From contig NZ_FQXE01000003.1 of assembly GCF_900129885.1 (NCBI RefSeq), forward strand, positions 496,001 through 560,000: DNA of 64,000 bases, read 5' to 3'. Positions 49,696 to 59,276 of the stretch are shown here, in pieces; the first letter of the stretch is position 1, and every line of letters starts with the position of its first letter. The position numbers were made by a program, and so were the translations under genes. Below the pieces are notes generated by a model. The model saw only the letters and a list, made by a program, of their open reading frames with translations, had not been told where the DNA came from and did no database searches. Origin of the DNA: Pollutimonas bauzanensis. GTDB taxonomy: Bacteria; Pseudomonadota; Gammaproteobacteria; Burkholderiales; Burkholderiaceae_B.

Positions 49696-50270
49696 TCTTT
49701 TTCCGTCGAGTCGTTAAGCGCCTTGATGGCTTGAAACAGCGCGCGGTAATGCTTGCGCTGGGGGTCCTGGCCGGCGTGCAGCGCGGCATTGCTTTGCGCT
49801 TCTTTGCGGCTGGCCCGTATTAGTGTGCGAAGATGCTGTATATCGGCGCCGGGATAGGCGTCGAGCAGCCCGGTGAGGGCCTCGTCGTCCTTGAGCAGCA
49901 GGTCGCGCAGGGCTTCCAGCCTGTGCATGGCGCGAGTCTGCTCGCGCGAACCGTTTTCCCAGATGTCCAGCTGCGTCCGGATCGCATCGGCATCGGCGTC
50001 GCGCATCAGCTTGCCGACATAGTGGATCTGCCGTCGCAGGCCTTCGCGGCTGGTGGTGCGCTGCGCCTGTCGCACGGCGTCGTAGAGCTTTTCGGACAAG
50101 GGCAATTGCTTGAGCCTGTCGGTCGACAGCTCGACCAGCTGTTTGCCCAGGTCCTGCAGGGCGAGCATGTCGCGCTTGACTTGCGATTTGCTGGGCCGGT
50201 CGTAGCCGTGGTCATCGGGTTCGGCGGCGTCGGGTGGAGTATTTGCAGGGGTGTTTGGCATGGAAGTCAA
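49692..50270 (-). CDS. darP: Ribosome-associated protein DarP (YjgA)
   Basis: A 192-residue all-helical protein of the YjgA/DUF615 family, shown in E. coli to bind and help assemble the 50S subunit. Typical segments are [20 protein letters not shown] (split), [33 protein letters not shown] and ALFQAIK near the end. The N-terminal ~20 residues are an unconserved Asn/Pro/Ala stretch; a second ATG at 50261 is possible. Divergent from pmbA, as in many proteobacteria. Confidence 0.93.
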   Translation of the reverse strand: MTSMPNTPANTPPDAAEPDDHGYDRPSKSQVKRDMLALQDLGKQLVELSTDRLKQLPLSEKLYDAVRQAQRTTSREGLRRQIHYVGKLMRDADADAIRTQLDIWENGSREQTRAMHRLEALRDLLLKDDEALTGLLDAYPGADIQHLRTLIRASRKEAQSNAALHAGQDPQRKHYRALFQAIKALNDSTEKE

Positions 50271-50321
50271 AAAAGTATTCTTTAATTAGCTATGATAACC
50301 GTCTAACCTGAAAGAGCAGCA

Positions 50322-51689
50322 ATGAGCGACCAATCCACATCTTATTTACCCATATCTGAAAACCAGGGCCATTTCCGCGAGCTGGTCAACGACGCCCTGA
50401 AACACGCCAAGTCGCTGGGGGCCTCCGATGCCGCGGCTGAAATTTCCGAAAGCCGCGGCTTGTCGGTGTCGGTGCGCAACAAGGACATCGAAACCGTGGA
50501 GCAGACCCGCGACCGCTCGCTGGACCTGACGGTATTCGCCGGCAATCGGCGCGGCTCGGCTTCCACCTCCGACTTTTCGGCGCAGGCCTTGCGGGTAACG
50601 GTCGAAGCCGCCTGGCATATCGCGCGCTATACCGCGGCCGATCCGGCCGCCGGCCTGCCCGACGCCGACCAGCTCGCCGGCGACTATCCCGATTTGCAGT
50701 TGCACCACCCCTGGGATATTTCGGCCGAAGATGCCGCCAGGCTGGCCATCAAGGCCGAGCGCGCCGCGCATGACACCAGCCCGCTGATCACCAATACCGA
50801 CGGCGCGTCGGTGGATACCTACGAGGGCCACTTCGTGCTGGGCAACAGCCGCGGCTTCATGGGCGGGTATCCTTATTCGCGGCACAGCATCTCGGTGGCG
50901 CCCATCGCCGGGCGCGGCGCCAATATGCAGCGCGACTATTGGTATACCTCGGCGCGCGCCGCCGCCGACCTGGCCGACCCCGTCGCGATAGGGCGCTACG
51001 CGGCCGAGCGCACGCTGTCCAGGATGTCGGCCCGCCGCATCAAGACCGGCCGCTTCCCCGTCCTGTTCGAGGCGCCGCTGGCCGTGGGCCTGCTGGGCGC
51101 GCTGGTGCAAGCCACCAGCGGCGGGGCCTTGTACCGCAAGGCCAGCTTCCTGCTCGATTCGCTGGGCAAGCCGGTGCTGTCCGACCATCTCGATGTCGCC
51201 GAGGACCCGCATGTTCCCGGCGCCATGGGAAGCTCGCCGTTCGACAGCGAAGGGGTGCGCACGCAGCCGCGCGACCTCGTGGTCGCCGGCGTCCTGAACG
51301 GCTATTTCCTGTCGACCTACACCGCGCGCAAGCTCGGCATGCAAAGCACGGGCAATGCCGGCGGTTCGCACAATCTGCGGCTGGTCTCGCGCCTTACCCG
51401 GGAGCAGGACGACTTCCGCGCCATGCTCAGGAAAATGGGCACGGGCTTGCTGGTGACCGAACTGATAGGCCAGGGCGTCAATTACGTCAGCGGCGATTAT
51501 TCGCGCGGCGCCTTCGGCTACTGGGTCGAGAATGGCGAAATCCGCCATGCCGTCCAGGAAGTCACGATAGCGGGCAACCTGGCCGACATGTACCGCCAGA
51601 TCGTCGCCGTCGGGGCCGACACCATCACGCGCGGCTCCAAGACCACTGGCTCCATATTGATCGAACAGATGTCGATTGCAGGGCAGTAG
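50322..51689 (+). CDS. pmbA: Metalloprotease PmbA (TldE)
   Basis: A 455-residue TldD/PmbA-family protein. With TldD it forms a heterodimeric protease that processes small peptides such as microcin B17 precursor and CcdA. Recognised segments are SRGLSVSVRNKDIETVEQTRD (split), NSRGFMGGYPYSRHSIS, GSSPFDSEGVRTQ, YTARKLGMQSTGNAGGSHN and RGAFGYWVENGEI. The zinc site sits on the partner TldD, which is not in the window. AAAGAGCAGC precedes the ATG. Confidence 0.95.
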   Translation: MSDQSTSYLPISENQGHFRELVNDALKHAKSLGASDAAAEISESRGLSVSVRNKDIETVEQTRDRSLDLTVFAGNRRGSASTSDFSAQALRVTVEAAWHIARYTAADPAAGLPDADQLAGDYPDLQLHHPWDISAEDAARLAIKAERAAHDTSPLITNTDGASVDTYEGHFVLGNSRGFMGGYPYSRHSISVAPIAGRGANMQRDYWYTSARAAADLADPVAIGRYAAERTLSRMSARRIKTGRFPVLFEAPLAVGLLGALVQATSGGALYRKASFLLDSLGKPVLSDHLDVAEDPHVPGAMGSSPFDSEGVRTQPRDLVVAGVLNGYFLSTYTARKLGMQSTGNAGGSHNLRLVSRLTREQDDFRAMLRKMGTGLLVTELIGQGVNYVSGDYSRGAFGYWVENGEIRHAVQEVTIAGNLADMYRQIVAVGADTITRGSKTTGSILIEQMSIAGQ

Positions 51690-51794
51690 CGCCTTAGGGG
51701 CTTATCCCCCGTTACAAGCATTGCTACACGGTGTAATATTCACGCTAGCAGTTTTACCGCGAAAAATAATCGAATGCCGAAAGGAGATCTCTTG

Positions 51795-52895
51795 ATGCAG
51801 CGTCGTTCATTTCTTAAAAAGGCGGGGTTGGGGGCCATGGCTGGCTCAGCCGCCGTCGCCGCGCCCGTATTTGCGCAAAGCAGTCCCAAAATCAGCTGGA
51901 AAATGACTTCCACCTACGGGCCTTCGACACCGGCGCTTTTCAGCACGGCGCAGTTGTTCTGCAAAATGATCGAAGAAGCCTCCGATGGCAATTTCTCGAT
52001 CCGCCTGTATCCGGGCGGGGAAATCGTTCCTGGCTTCGGCGTCATGGACGCGGTCGGCAACCGTACTGTCGAATGCGGCCAGACGGCCTCGTACTACTAC
52101 TATGGCAAAGATCCTTCTTTCTGTTTCGATACGGCCGTGCCTTTCGGCCTGAACGCGCGCCAGATGTACTCGTGGATGCACGAAGGCGACGGCCTCAAGC
52201 TCATGCGCGAATTGTTTGCGCCGCGCCACATCATCAACTTCCCTCTCGGCAATACCGGCACGCAAATGGGCGGCTGGTACCGCAAGGAAATCAAGTCTGT
52301 CGCCGACCTGCAGGGCCTCAAGATGCGCACCGCCGGCTTCGCGGGCGAAGTGCTTTCGCGCATGGGCGTCGTGCCCCAGCAAATTCCGCCGGGCGATATC
52401 TATCCCTCGCTCGAAAAAGGCACGCTCGACGCGGTTGAATTCGTCGGGCCGGTCGACGACGAAAAGCTGGGCTTCCAGAAAGTCGCCAAGTATTACTACT
52501 ATCCAGGCTGGTGGGAAGGCTCCGCCCAGGTTTCCCTGTATGTGAACGACGAGGCCTACAACAGCCTGCCCAAGAACTACCAGTCCCTCATCGACATCGC
52601 CGCGCGCGCCGCCGGCGGCAAGATGCTGGGCGACTACGATGCGCACAATCCCGCAGCTTTGCGCCGCCTGATAGGCAGCGGGGCCGTCCTCAAGGCCTTC
52701 CCGCGCGACGTGATGGATGCCTCCTTCAAGGCGTCCAACGAAGTCTACAAGGAATTCTCCGACAAGAACGCCACGTTCAAGAAGATCCACGACAACTACA
52801 TGGCTTTCCGCGACAACCTCGTGCCATGGTTCCGCGTCGCCGAAGGCTCTTACGACAACTATCTGGGCATCGCCCTGGCCAACCAGAAAAAATAG
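51795..52895 (+). CDS. TRAP transporter solute-binding protein (DctP family)
   Basis: Periplasmic binding protein of 366 residues for a tripartite ATP-independent transporter. The start MQRRSFLKKAGLGAMAGSAAVAA is a twin-arginine signal with cleavage near AQS (about 28). DctP features are GGEIVPGFGVMDAVGNRTVECG, GGWYRKEIKSVADLQGLKMRT and PSLEKGTLDAVEFVGP. The Trp-rich tail region (PGWWEGSAQVSLYVND) resembles 2-oxoacid/keto-acid binders such as TakP, but the ligand is not certain. ATG 51795 with AAGGAGAT is clear. No DctQ or DctM membrane subunit is adjacent. Confidence 0.9.
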   Translation: MQRRSFLKKAGLGAMAGSAAVAAPVFAQSSPKISWKMTSTYGPSTPALFSTAQLFCKMIEEASDGNFSIRLYPGGEIVPGFGVMDAVGNRTVECGQTASYYYYGKDPSFCFDTAVPFGLNARQMYSWMHEGDGLKLMRELFAPRHIINFPLGNTGTQMGGWYRKEIKSVADLQGLKMRTAGFAGEVLSRMGVVPQQIPPGDIYPSLEKGTLDAVEFVGPVDDEKLGFQKVAKYYYYPGWWEGSAQVSLYVNDEAYNSLPKNYQSLIDIAARAAGGKMLGDYDAHNPAALRRLIGSGAVLKAFPRDVMDASFKASNEVYKEFSDKNATFKKIHDNYMAFRDNLVPWFRVAEGSYDNYLGIALANQKK

Positions 52896-52912
52896 CCGGT
52901 TCCAGCACAAGC

Positions 52913-52938
52913 AAAAAAGCCGCAATCGCGGCTTTTTT
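52913..52938 (+). terminator. Intrinsic terminator after the TRAP binding-protein gene
   Basis: AAAAAAGCCGC and GCGGCTTTTTT form an 11-bp perfect stem around AATC, ending in six T. It lies 18 bp after the stop codon. Confidence 0.9.
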
Positions 52939-52939
52939 G

Positions 52940-53221
52940 CCTTGGGGGGCAGCAAGCCGATAGGCGCAGCGTGGGGGTTTTTTTGCCGCCGGGCTGCCCC
53001 AAGGCAAAAGCGCCCCCTTGGGGGGCAGCAAGCCGATAGGCGCAGCGTGGGGGTTTTTTTGCCGCCGGGCTGCCCCAAGGCAAAAAGCGCCCCCTTGGGG
53101 GGCAGCAAGCCGATAGGCGCAGCGTGGGGGTTTTTTTTGCCGCCGGGCCGCCCCAAGGCAAGAAGCATCCCCTTGGAGGGGCAGCGCCGCCGCGCAGCGG
53201 CCGTCCCGCCGAGGGGCTTTT
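52940..53221. repeat. Three tandem ~77-bp palindromic repeats plus a diverged fourth
   Basis: Copies start at 52940, 53016 and 53093 (76, 77 and 78 bp); lengths differ only in A and T runs. Each unit starts CCTTGGGGGGCAG and ends CTGCCCCAAGG, so it folds on itself, with GCCGATAGGCGCAGCGTGGG and a T-run inside. A shorter, different palindromic unit (53171-53221, CCTTGGAGGGGCAG...) closes the array. No coding capacity is credible. Confidence 0.92.
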
Positions 53222-53246
53222 GACAAATCGCCAAGTATGTTAAGAT
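53220..53246 (+). promoter_or_regulatory. Candidate promoter for rplM-rpsI
   Basis: Perfect -35 TTGACA (53220-53225) with TAAGAT (53241-53246) 15 bp on. The spacing is short, so the -10 call is tentative. This gives a leader of about 110 nt before rplM. Confidence 0.45.
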
Positions 53247-53364
53247 TGTGGGCTTTTCTGACTGATTTGCACGGGCGAAGTACAACGCTTAGGCATGGTT
53301 GTCATCAGGAATGGCAGCCTGGGCGGATGTCCGCCGGGCTTATTTTGAATATTTAGGAACCATC

Positions 53365-53793
53365 ATGAAGACCTTTGTGGCCAAGCCGCAGGAAGTCCAA
53401 CGTGACTGGTACGTGATTGACGCCAAGGGCAAAGTCCTCGGTCGTGTGGCCAGCGAAGTCGCACGTCGTTTGCGCGGCAAGCATAAACCAGAATTCACGC
53501 CCCACGTTGACACCGGCGATTACATCGTCATTATCAATGCATCGGAAATTGTTGTCACAGGCAACAAGGCGCAAGACAAGAAATATTATCGCCACTCGGG
53601 ATATCCCGGCGGCGTGACTGAAACCACCTTCGAGAAAATGCAACAGCGTTTTCCTGGCCGTGCCATCCAGAAAGCCGTGAAAGGCATGTTGCCCAAAGGG
53701 CCGCTGGGTTATGCCATGGCCAAGAAGCTCAAGGTTTATGCCGGCGCCGAGCATCCTCATTCAGCTCAGCAGCCCAAACCGCTGGAATTCTAA
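53365..53793 (+). CDS. rplM: 50S ribosomal protein uL13
   Basis: Early-assembly large-subunit protein. At 142 residues it is standard. It starts [20 protein letters not shown] and has [31 protein letters not shown] and [14 protein letters not shown] 53365 with AGGAAC upstream; longer frame starts are rejected. First gene of rplM-rpsI. Confidence 0.98.
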   Translation: MKTFVAKPQEVQRDWYVIDAKGKVLGRVASEVARRLRGKHKPEFTPHVDTGDYIVIINASEIVVTGNKAQDKKYYRHSGYPGGVTETTFEKMQQRFPGRAIQKAVKGMLPKGPLGYAMAKKLKVYAGAEHPHSAQQPKPLEF

Positions 53794-53802
53794 GGATAGG
53801 TC

Positions 53803-54195
53803 ATGATCGGTAATTGGAATTATGGAACAGGCCGCCGCAAAACGTCGGTGGCACGCGTGTTCTTGAAAAAAGGGACGGGCAAGATTGTCGTCAACGGCAA
53901 GCCCGTCGACGAGTACTTCGCCCGCGAAACCGGACGCATGGTTGTACGCCAGCCTCTGGCGCTCACCAACCACCTGGAATCATTCGATTTCCATGTCAAT
54001 GTCCACGGTGGCGGCGAAAGCGGCCAGGCCGGCGCGGTGCGCCACGGCATTACCCGTGCGCTCATCGACTACGACGAAACACTGAAGCCGCCGCTCAAAC
54101 AGGCCGGTTTCGTGACTCGCGACGCTCGCGAAGTCGAACGTAAAAAAGTCGGTTTCCACAAAGCCCGCCGCCGCAAGCAGTTCAGCAAGCGTTAA
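53803..54195 (+). CDS. rpsI: 30S ribosomal protein uS9
   Basis: Small-subunit protein whose C-terminus contacts the P-site tRNA. It has 130 residues, with [19 protein letters not shown] at the start, [19 protein letters not shown] in the middle and the basic C-terminal [20 protein letters not shown] precedes the ATG. It is 9 bp after rplM and is followed by a terminator. Confidence 0.98.
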   Translation: MIGNWNYGTGRRKTSVARVFLKKGTGKIVVNGKPVDEYFARETGRMVVRQPLALTNHLESFDFHVNVHGGGESGQAGAVRHGITRALIDYDETLKPPLKQAGFVTRDAREVERKKVGFHKARRRKQFSKR

Positions 54196-54229
54196 TCCGC
54201 TGTACTCGAGGCCTCGGCCTGCGGCAAGC

Positions 54230-54255
54230 AAAACCCCGGCCCCGGCCGGGGTTTT
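54230..54255 (+). terminator. Terminator after rplM-rpsI
   Basis: AAAACCCCGGC and GCCGGGGTTTT pair around CCCG, then GCGCTTTTT. It lies 35 bp beyond the rpsI stop. Confidence 0.8.
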
Positions 54256-54371
54256 GCGCTTTTTGGCGGCTTTTTTGATCGCATCGCATGTTTATCCCGC
54301 CAAGCCCACTGCTGGCGGCGAGCTTGCTGCATAATCTTATTGTTGACGATTGTTTTAGGAACGGAATTATC

Positions 54372-55436
54372 ATGACTTCGGCAGGGGCGGCACCCATCAA
54401 GGTTGGCATTGTTGGCGGCACGGGCTATACGGGCGTGGAGCTGCTGCGCCTGTTGTCGCAGCATCCCAATGCGCAGCTGACGGCGATCACATCGCGCAAG
54501 GAAGACGGCATGGCCGTGTCCGACATGTTCCCCAACCTGCGCGGCCGCGTCGACCTGCGCTTCCAATCCCCCGACAAGGCTGCCCTGGAACAATGCGATG
54601 TGGTGTTTTTCGCCACCCCTCACGGCGTAGCCATGAGCCAGGCCGAAAGCCTGCTCGGGCACGATGTCCGCATCATAGACCTGGCGGCCGATTTCCGGCT
54701 GCAGGACACCCAGGTCTTCGAACGCTGGTACAAAATGCCGCATGCCTGCCCGGCGGTGCTCGAACAGTCGGTATACGGCCTGGTCGAGCTCAACCGCGAC
54801 AAAATCGCCGGCGCCCGGGTCATCGGCAACCCAGGCTGCTACCCCACCACGGTGCTGCTGGGCCTGGCGCCGCTCATCGGCGGCGGCCGCCAGCTCATTG
54901 ACACCACCCACATCATCGCCGATTGCAAATCCGGCGTGTCGGGGGCGGGGCGCAAGGCCGAAGTCGGCACGCTGTTCTCCGAGGCCAGCGACAATTTCAA
55001 GGCCTATGGCGTGGCGGGGCATCGGCATCATCCCGAAATCTCCGAGCAATTGCAGGCGCTGGCCGGCGCGCCGGTAGGGCTGGTTTTCGTGCCCCACCTG
55101 GTGCCCATGATACGCGGCATGTTTTCCACCATTTACGCCCGCATTCTGCCCCAGGCCCTGGATACCGACTTCCAGGCCTTGTTCGAGCAGCGCTATGCCG
55201 ACGAGGCGTTCATCGATGTCATGCCAGCGGGCAGCCTGCCCGAAACGCGATCGGTGCGCGCTTCCAATTACCTGCGCATCGCCATCCATCGGCCCGACGG
55301 CGGCGACCAGCTGGTCATCCTGGTGGCGCAAGACAATCTCGTCAAGGGCGCTTCCGGCCAGGCTGTGCAGAACATGAACCTGATGTTCGGGCTGCCCGAA
55401 TCGACCGGCCTGGAGCACCTGGCCATATTGCCGTAA
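54372..55436 (+). CDS. argC: N-acetyl-gamma-glutamyl-phosphate reductase
   Basis: Third arginine-biosynthesis step, NADPH reduction of N-acetylglutamyl phosphate. The 354 residues begin with the nucleotide motif [18 protein letters not shown] and include the catalytic Cys in [22 protein letters not shown] and GHRHHPEI follow, with substrate-binding residues intact. ATG 54372 follows AGGAACGG. It works in the same pathway as argJ, but the genes are 49 kb apart. Confidence 0.97.
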   Translation: MTSAGAAPIKVGIVGGTGYTGVELLRLLSQHPNAQLTAITSRKEDGMAVSDMFPNLRGRVDLRFQSPDKAALEQCDVVFFATPHGVAMSQAESLLGHDVRIIDLAADFRLQDTQVFERWYKMPHACPAVLEQSVYGLVELNRDKIAGARVIGNPGCYPTTVLLGLAPLIGGGRQLIDTTHIIADCKSGVSGAGRKAEVGTLFSEASDNFKAYGVAGHRHHPEISEQLQALAGAPVGLVFVPHLVPMIRGMFSTIYARILPQALDTDFQALFEQRYADEAFIDVMPAGSLPETRSVRASNYLRIAIHRPDGGDQLVILVAQDNLVKGASGQAVQNMNLMFGLPESTGLEHLAILP

Positions 55437-55490
55437 CAAAGACTGGCGCGGCTGCGCGGAACTGATTGCTTCGCGCCGGGTCTGTTCATC

Positions 55491-56294
55491 ATGAACAAGA
55501 AAGTGTCAGTGGATAGCACCCAAGTGTCAGCGGATGGCATCCCGGCGCCGCGGCAGGTCTCTTCAGCATCGGCGCGGCCGCCTGCCGCGGCCGGGTCCGC
55601 GGCGCGCTGGCCAGTTGGGCTTGCCTTGTTGCTGGGCCTGGCGCTTGGCGCCGCGCTTGGGGCGGCGGGGGGCGGGTTATGGTTCGATGATCAGGCCGGC
55701 CGGCAACACGATGCCGAGCGGCAAAAGCTGGAACTGGCGCTCGACGAAAGCCGGGCCGGGCTTGCGCAAGCGCATGCGCAGGCCGACGCCCTGCAAGGGC
55801 AACTGATGGTCGAGGAAGCCACCCGCAAGGGGCTGGAGGTTTCTTTGCAGGCCGCCCAGGCCGAACTCGGCCAGGTCAGCGACAAGCTGGCATTCTTCGA
55901 TCAGCTCTTGCCGCCCGGCCCGGCGGGCTCCATCGGCATAAGGGCCCTTGATATCGAGCAGCACGGCCCCACCTTGCAGTACAGGGTGCTGTTGATGCGC
56001 AACGGCGCGGACGACAAGCCTTTCAAAGGCCTCATGCAATTCGTGGTCAGAGGAAACAGGCAAGGCAAAGCGGTTAAAATGACTCTGCAGCCGGCGCAAG
56101 CGCCGGCTGGCGATGTCCCGCCCGGCGCCAACGCGTCCGAGGACGCCCTGCAGTTGAGCTTTGACCAGTTCCAGCGCGCCGGCGGTTTTCTGAGCCTGCC
56201 CGAAGGCTTCACGCCGCAAACCGTTACGCTCAATGTGCTGGAAGGCAGCGCGGTGCGAGTGTCGCGCACGGTCAATTTATCGGCGGCCGATTAG
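55491..56294 (+). CDS. DUF6776-type single-pass membrane protein, unknown function
   Basis: A 267-residue protein. An unstructured N-terminus (1-40) precedes one transmembrane helix (about 43-66, PVGLALLLGLALGAALGAAGGG). A predicted coiled coil (about 75-135, many Glu/Gln/Ala heptads) follows, then a soluble beta-rich C-terminal domain (LQYRVLLMRNGADDKPFKG, VTLNVLEGSAVRVSRTVNL). Homologues next to erpA are common in betaproteobacteria, but no function is known. The topology suggests a periplasmic coiled coil. No clear Shine-Dalgarno; internal starts are possible. Confidence 0.78.
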   Translation: MNKKVSVDSTQVSADGIPAPRQVSSASARPPAAAGSAARWPVGLALLLGLALGAALGAAGGGLWFDDQAGRQHDAERQKLELALDESRAGLAQAHAQADALQGQLMVEEATRKGLEVSLQAAQAELGQVSDKLAFFDQLLPPGPAGSIGIRALDIEQHGPTLQYRVLLMRNGADDKPFKGLMQFVVRGNRQGKAVKMTLQPAQAPAGDVPPGANASEDALQLSFDQFQRAGGFLSLPEGFTPQTVTLNVLEGSAVRVSRTVNLSAAD

Positions 56295-56354
56295 TCCGCG
56301 CGAATGTTATAGTTGTTTTTAGCGCAGCCCTTATGGCTGCCATGGAGTGCCTTA

Positions 56355-56723
56355 ATGAATACCCTTAGCGAATCTGTCAACCTGCAGGCGCCCCCGACGC
56401 CCATCCTCTTCACTGACGCGGCGGCCGCCAAAGTCAAGGATCTGCTGGCCGAAGAAGGCAACCCTGAACTTAAACTGCGCGTCTTCGTGCAGGGTGGTGG
56501 CTGTTCCGGCTTCCAGTACGGCTTCACCTTCGACGAAACCATCAACGACGACGACACGACCATAGACAAGGAAGGCGTGCAGCTGCTGGTCGACCCCATG
56601 AGCTTCCAGTATCTGGTCGGCGCCGAAATCGACTACAAGGACGATCTCGAAGGCGCCCAGTTCGTGATCCGCAATCCCAACGCCAACTCCACCTGCGGCT
56701 GCGGTTCCTCGTTCTCGCCTTGA
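56355..56723 (+). CDS. erpA: Iron-sulfur cluster insertion protein ErpA
   Basis: A-type carrier that delivers Fe-S clusters to target enzymes. It has 122 residues with the three invariant cysteines Cys50 ([10 protein letters not shown]) and Cys114/Cys116 ([10 protein letters not shown]). ATG 56355 is preceded by GGAG. Convergent with anmK. Confidence 0.97.
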   Translation: MNTLSESVNLQAPPTPILFTDAAAAKVKDLLAEEGNPELKLRVFVQGGGCSGFQYGFTFDETINDDDTTIDKEGVQLLVDPMSFQYLVGAEIDYKDDLEGAQFVIRNPNANSTCGCGSSFSP

Positions 56724-56736
56724 TTGTTCCGCCGGC

Positions 56737-56756
56737 GGCGGCCTTGTTTGGCCGCC
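56737..56756. terminator. Hairpin between convergent erpA and anmK
   Basis: GGCGGCC and GGCCGCC flank TTGTTT. It lacks a T-run on either strand, so it is probably a weak bidirectional stop at most. Confidence 0.4.
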
Positions 56757-56768
56757 AGCATGCCGGAT

Positions 56769-57875
56769 TCAGGCGGGGTATCTGCATCCCAATATGGTTG
56801 CGTGGCGCGCGCCCGTGACATCAGGCAGTCCCGCCCGGTGGCCATGGATATGCGCCCATGCCAGCCAAGCGAAGGCCAAGGCCTCCACCAACTGCACCGG
56901 CACGTTCGCGGCGGAGGTGGGGGACACCGGGCAGGGCATGGCGTCTTGCAACTCGCGCATCAGGCCGCCATTGAGCGCGCCGCCGCCGCAAACCAGCACA
57001 TCCTCGGTGTCGGGCGCATGGCGGGCGATCGCCCGGGCTACCGTTACGGCGGTCAGCTGCTGCAAGGTTGCCTGTATGTCGCTGTCGGCCAGCGCCTCAC
57101 CGTTGAAAGCCGCCAGGCGCCGGGTCAGCCATTCCCAATTGAACAAATCCCGCCCGGTGGACTTGGGAGGCGCGCGCTCGAACCAGGGCTCGCTATCCAG
57201 CAGGAACTCGAGCAGGCCGGCATTGGCATGGCCGGCGCCCGCCCAGCGGCCTCCCGCATCATAGGCATGGCCGGTTTTGGCCTGTACCCACAAATCGAGC
57301 AAGACATTGGCCGGCCCGGTGTCAAAGCCGCGGATTTCTCCCGCGGGGCCCAACAGGGTCACGTTGGCTATGCCGCCCAGGTTCAGTATGGCGCGCGCGC
57401 GCCCATTGGCAAACATGGCGTGATGAAAGGCCGGCACCAATGGCGCGCCCTGGCCTCCCGCCGCCACGTCGCGCGAACGGAAATCGGCGATGACATCTAT
57501 GCCGCTGCGCTCGGCGAGCAAGGCGGCTGCGTTGATCTGTATGGTGTAGCCGGCGGCCGGGTCGTGCCTGACGGTCTGGCCATGCGCGCCGATGGCGCAC
57601 ACCTGGGCCGGGCCGGCGGCCGCCTGCGCCAGCACGCTTTGCGCGGCGCTGGCGTACAGCTCGGCCAGGGCGTTGCCCGCCAGCGCCGCGCGGGCCAGTT
57701 CATCGGCCCCCGGGATGTTCAGCGCCAGGAATTCCTCGCGCAGGGAGGCAGGCATGGGGAGCGAGGCGGCGGCCAGGATGGCTGGCCGCCCGGGCCGGGA
57801 GAAGTCGGCCAGCACGGCGTCCACGCCGTCGGTGCTGGTGCCCGACATCAGGCCAATGAATAAGGTCTGCGGCAT
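56769..57875 (-). CDS. anmK: Anhydro-N-acetylmuramic acid kinase
   Basis: Cell-wall recycling kinase converting 1,6-anhydroMurNAc to MurNAc-6-phosphate. The 368-residue product starts MPQTLFIGLMSGTSTDGVDAVL (ATP-binding beginning, split). IGAHGQTVRHDP, NLGGIANVTLLGP, GFDTGPANVLLDLW and CGGGALNGGLM complete the ASKHA fold. ATG 57875 is preferred; the frame could extend to a TTG at 57887. It functions with Mpl (25.4 kb) in murein recycling. Confidence 0.95.
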   Translation of the reverse strand: MPQTLFIGLMSGTSTDGVDAVLADFSRPGRPAILAAASLPMPASLREEFLALNIPGADELARAALAGNALAELYASAAQSVLAQAAAGPAQVCAIGAHGQTVRHDPAAGYTIQINAAALLAERSGIDVIADFRSRDVAAGGQGAPLVPAFHHAMFANGRARAILNLGGIANVTLLGPAGEIRGFDTGPANVLLDLWVQAKTGHAYDAGGRWAGAGHANAGLLEFLLDSEPWFERAPPKSTGRDLFNWEWLTRRLAAFNGEALADSDIQATLQQLTAVTVARAIARHAPDTEDVLVCGGGALNGGLMRELQDAMPCPVSPTSAANVPVQLVEALAFAWLAWAHIHGHRAGLPDVTGARHATILGCRYPA

Positions 57876-57902
57876 GATGGTCGGCAAATCCGGAAGCTGG
57901 CG

Positions 57903-59276
57903 TCAGCGGCTTGCGACTTGAGCGTCGCTGCCGCTTTGCAGGGTGGCCAGCAACTGGATGTGTTCGCGGTACTGCGCGACATTGCGTTCGAATTCCTTGC
58001 GCTGCCGCCCGTCCAGCGTGCGGGCGACGGGCAGGTCCACCGAAAGCGGGTCTATCGGCTTGCTGTCGACCCGGAATTCATAATGCAAATGCGGCCCGGT
58101 CGCCCAGCCCGTCGACCCGACATAGCCGATGAGGTCGCCCTGGCTGACCGAATCGCCTTTCTTGAGGCCTTTGGCGAACCTGGTTTGATGCGCGTACAAA
58201 GTGCTGAAATTGCTGTGGTGCTTCAGGATGATGGTGTTGCCATAGCCGTTCTGCTGGCCGACGAATTCCACCACGCCGTCCGCCGTGGCATGGATGGGCG
58301 TGCCGGCGGGCGCGGCATAGTCCACGCCCTTGTGGCCGCGCCAGCCGCCGTGCACCGGATGCTTGCGCATGCCGAACGTGGAGCTGATGCGCGAGAACTT
58401 GAGCGCCGTGCGCAAAAAGGCGCCCTTGAGGCTGCGGCCGTCAAAGTCGTAATAGCTGCCCGATGATTTGTCCGGCGCATACCAGACCGCCTCGTAGGCC
58501 TTGTTCTTGTTGATGAACTCCAGCGCCAGTATCTTGCCGACCCCGATTTCCCGGCCATCGTGCGAATAGGACTCGTAGATGATGCGGAAGCGGTCGCCCT
58601 GGCGCAGGTCCTGCATGAAATCTATCTTGCTGCCGAGGATCTCGGTCATTTGCAGCGTAATGGCTTCCGGTATGTCGGCGGCGTCGGTGGCGCCAAACAG
58701 GGAGCTCTTGATTTCGCTTTCGGCGATGCGCACCTGGGTGTCCGCGGCCTGGCTGTGCTCGGCCGCCGCAAAGCCGCCCTTGCCGTCGCTGGAGACTTCC
58801 AGCCACTTGGAAACAAACTCGCCGTTTTCGCTGGCGCCGGGGGTATGGTTGTAGCGCAGCCAGACCAGGCTGCCGTCCTGGTCGAGCGCAGCCTGGATGG
58901 TGCGCCCCGGATACAGCTTGTAGATGGAGCGGGCGTCCTTGTCCTGGACCAGGAATTGCTGCAGTCCGCGTTCCTGCACGCGCAGGCGCTGCAGCAGGGC
59001 GGCCAGGGTATCGCCGCGGCGGATCTGGGTTTCGCTGATGAACGGTGTGGCCGAGTCGGCCAGCGGCTGGGGAAAGGGGTCGGGCAGGGCCAGGCGCTGC
59101 TGGGCCTGGTACACAATCGGGGCTTCCGACGGCTTGACCACGGCCAGCGCGGCTGCGCCGGCGAACAGGGCAAGCGCGACAAAGGCCACGCCGTTGCGAA
59201 AAATATGGTGGGGTTTGCGATGTGCCCGGAGGGTGTCACGATACGAGGGAGTGCCAGTTGTCCCTTTTTTGAACAT
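57903..59276 (-). CDS. M23-family peptidoglycan DD-metallopeptidase
   Basis: A 457-residue envelope endopeptidase. One N-terminal membrane anchor (about 29-48) is followed by an OapA/LysM-like region (RRGDTLAALLQRLRVQERGL). The C-terminal lysostaphin-type M23 domain has zinc ligands in GHKGVDYAAPAGTPI (HxxxD) and the HxH-type HLHYEFR; both are intact, so it is predicted active on peptide crosslinks. Divergent from tyrS, an arrangement conserved in betaproteobacteria. It may act in cell elongation or separation. Confidence 0.92.
   Translation of the reverse strand: MFKKGTTGTPSYRDTLRAHRKPHHIFRNGVAFVALALFAGAAALAVVKPSEAPIVYQAQQRLALPDPFPQPLADSATPFISETQIRRGDTLAALLQRLRVQERGLQQFLVQDKDARSIYKLYPGRTIQAALDQDGSLVWLRYNHTPGASENGEFVSKWLEVSSDGKGGFAAAEHSQAADTQVRIAESEIKSSLFGATDAADIPEAITLQMTEILGSKIDFMQDLRQGDRFRIIYESYSHDGREIGVGKILALEFINKNKAYEAVWYAPDKSSGSYYDFDGRSLKGAFLRTALKFSRISSTFGMRKHPVHGGWRGHKGVDYAAPAGTPIHATADGVVEFVGQQNGYGNTIILKHHSNFSTLYAHQTRFAKGLKKGDSVSQGDLIGYVGSTGWATGPHLHYEFRVDSKPIDPLSVDLPVARTLDGRQRKEFERNVAQYREHIQLLATLQSGSDAQVASR

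Noticed and set aside
51846-53285. 479-codon minus-strand frame over the TRAP gene and repeats
   Set aside because: Antisense shadow joined to translated 77-bp repeats; the repeated peptide is a by-product of the DNA repeat.
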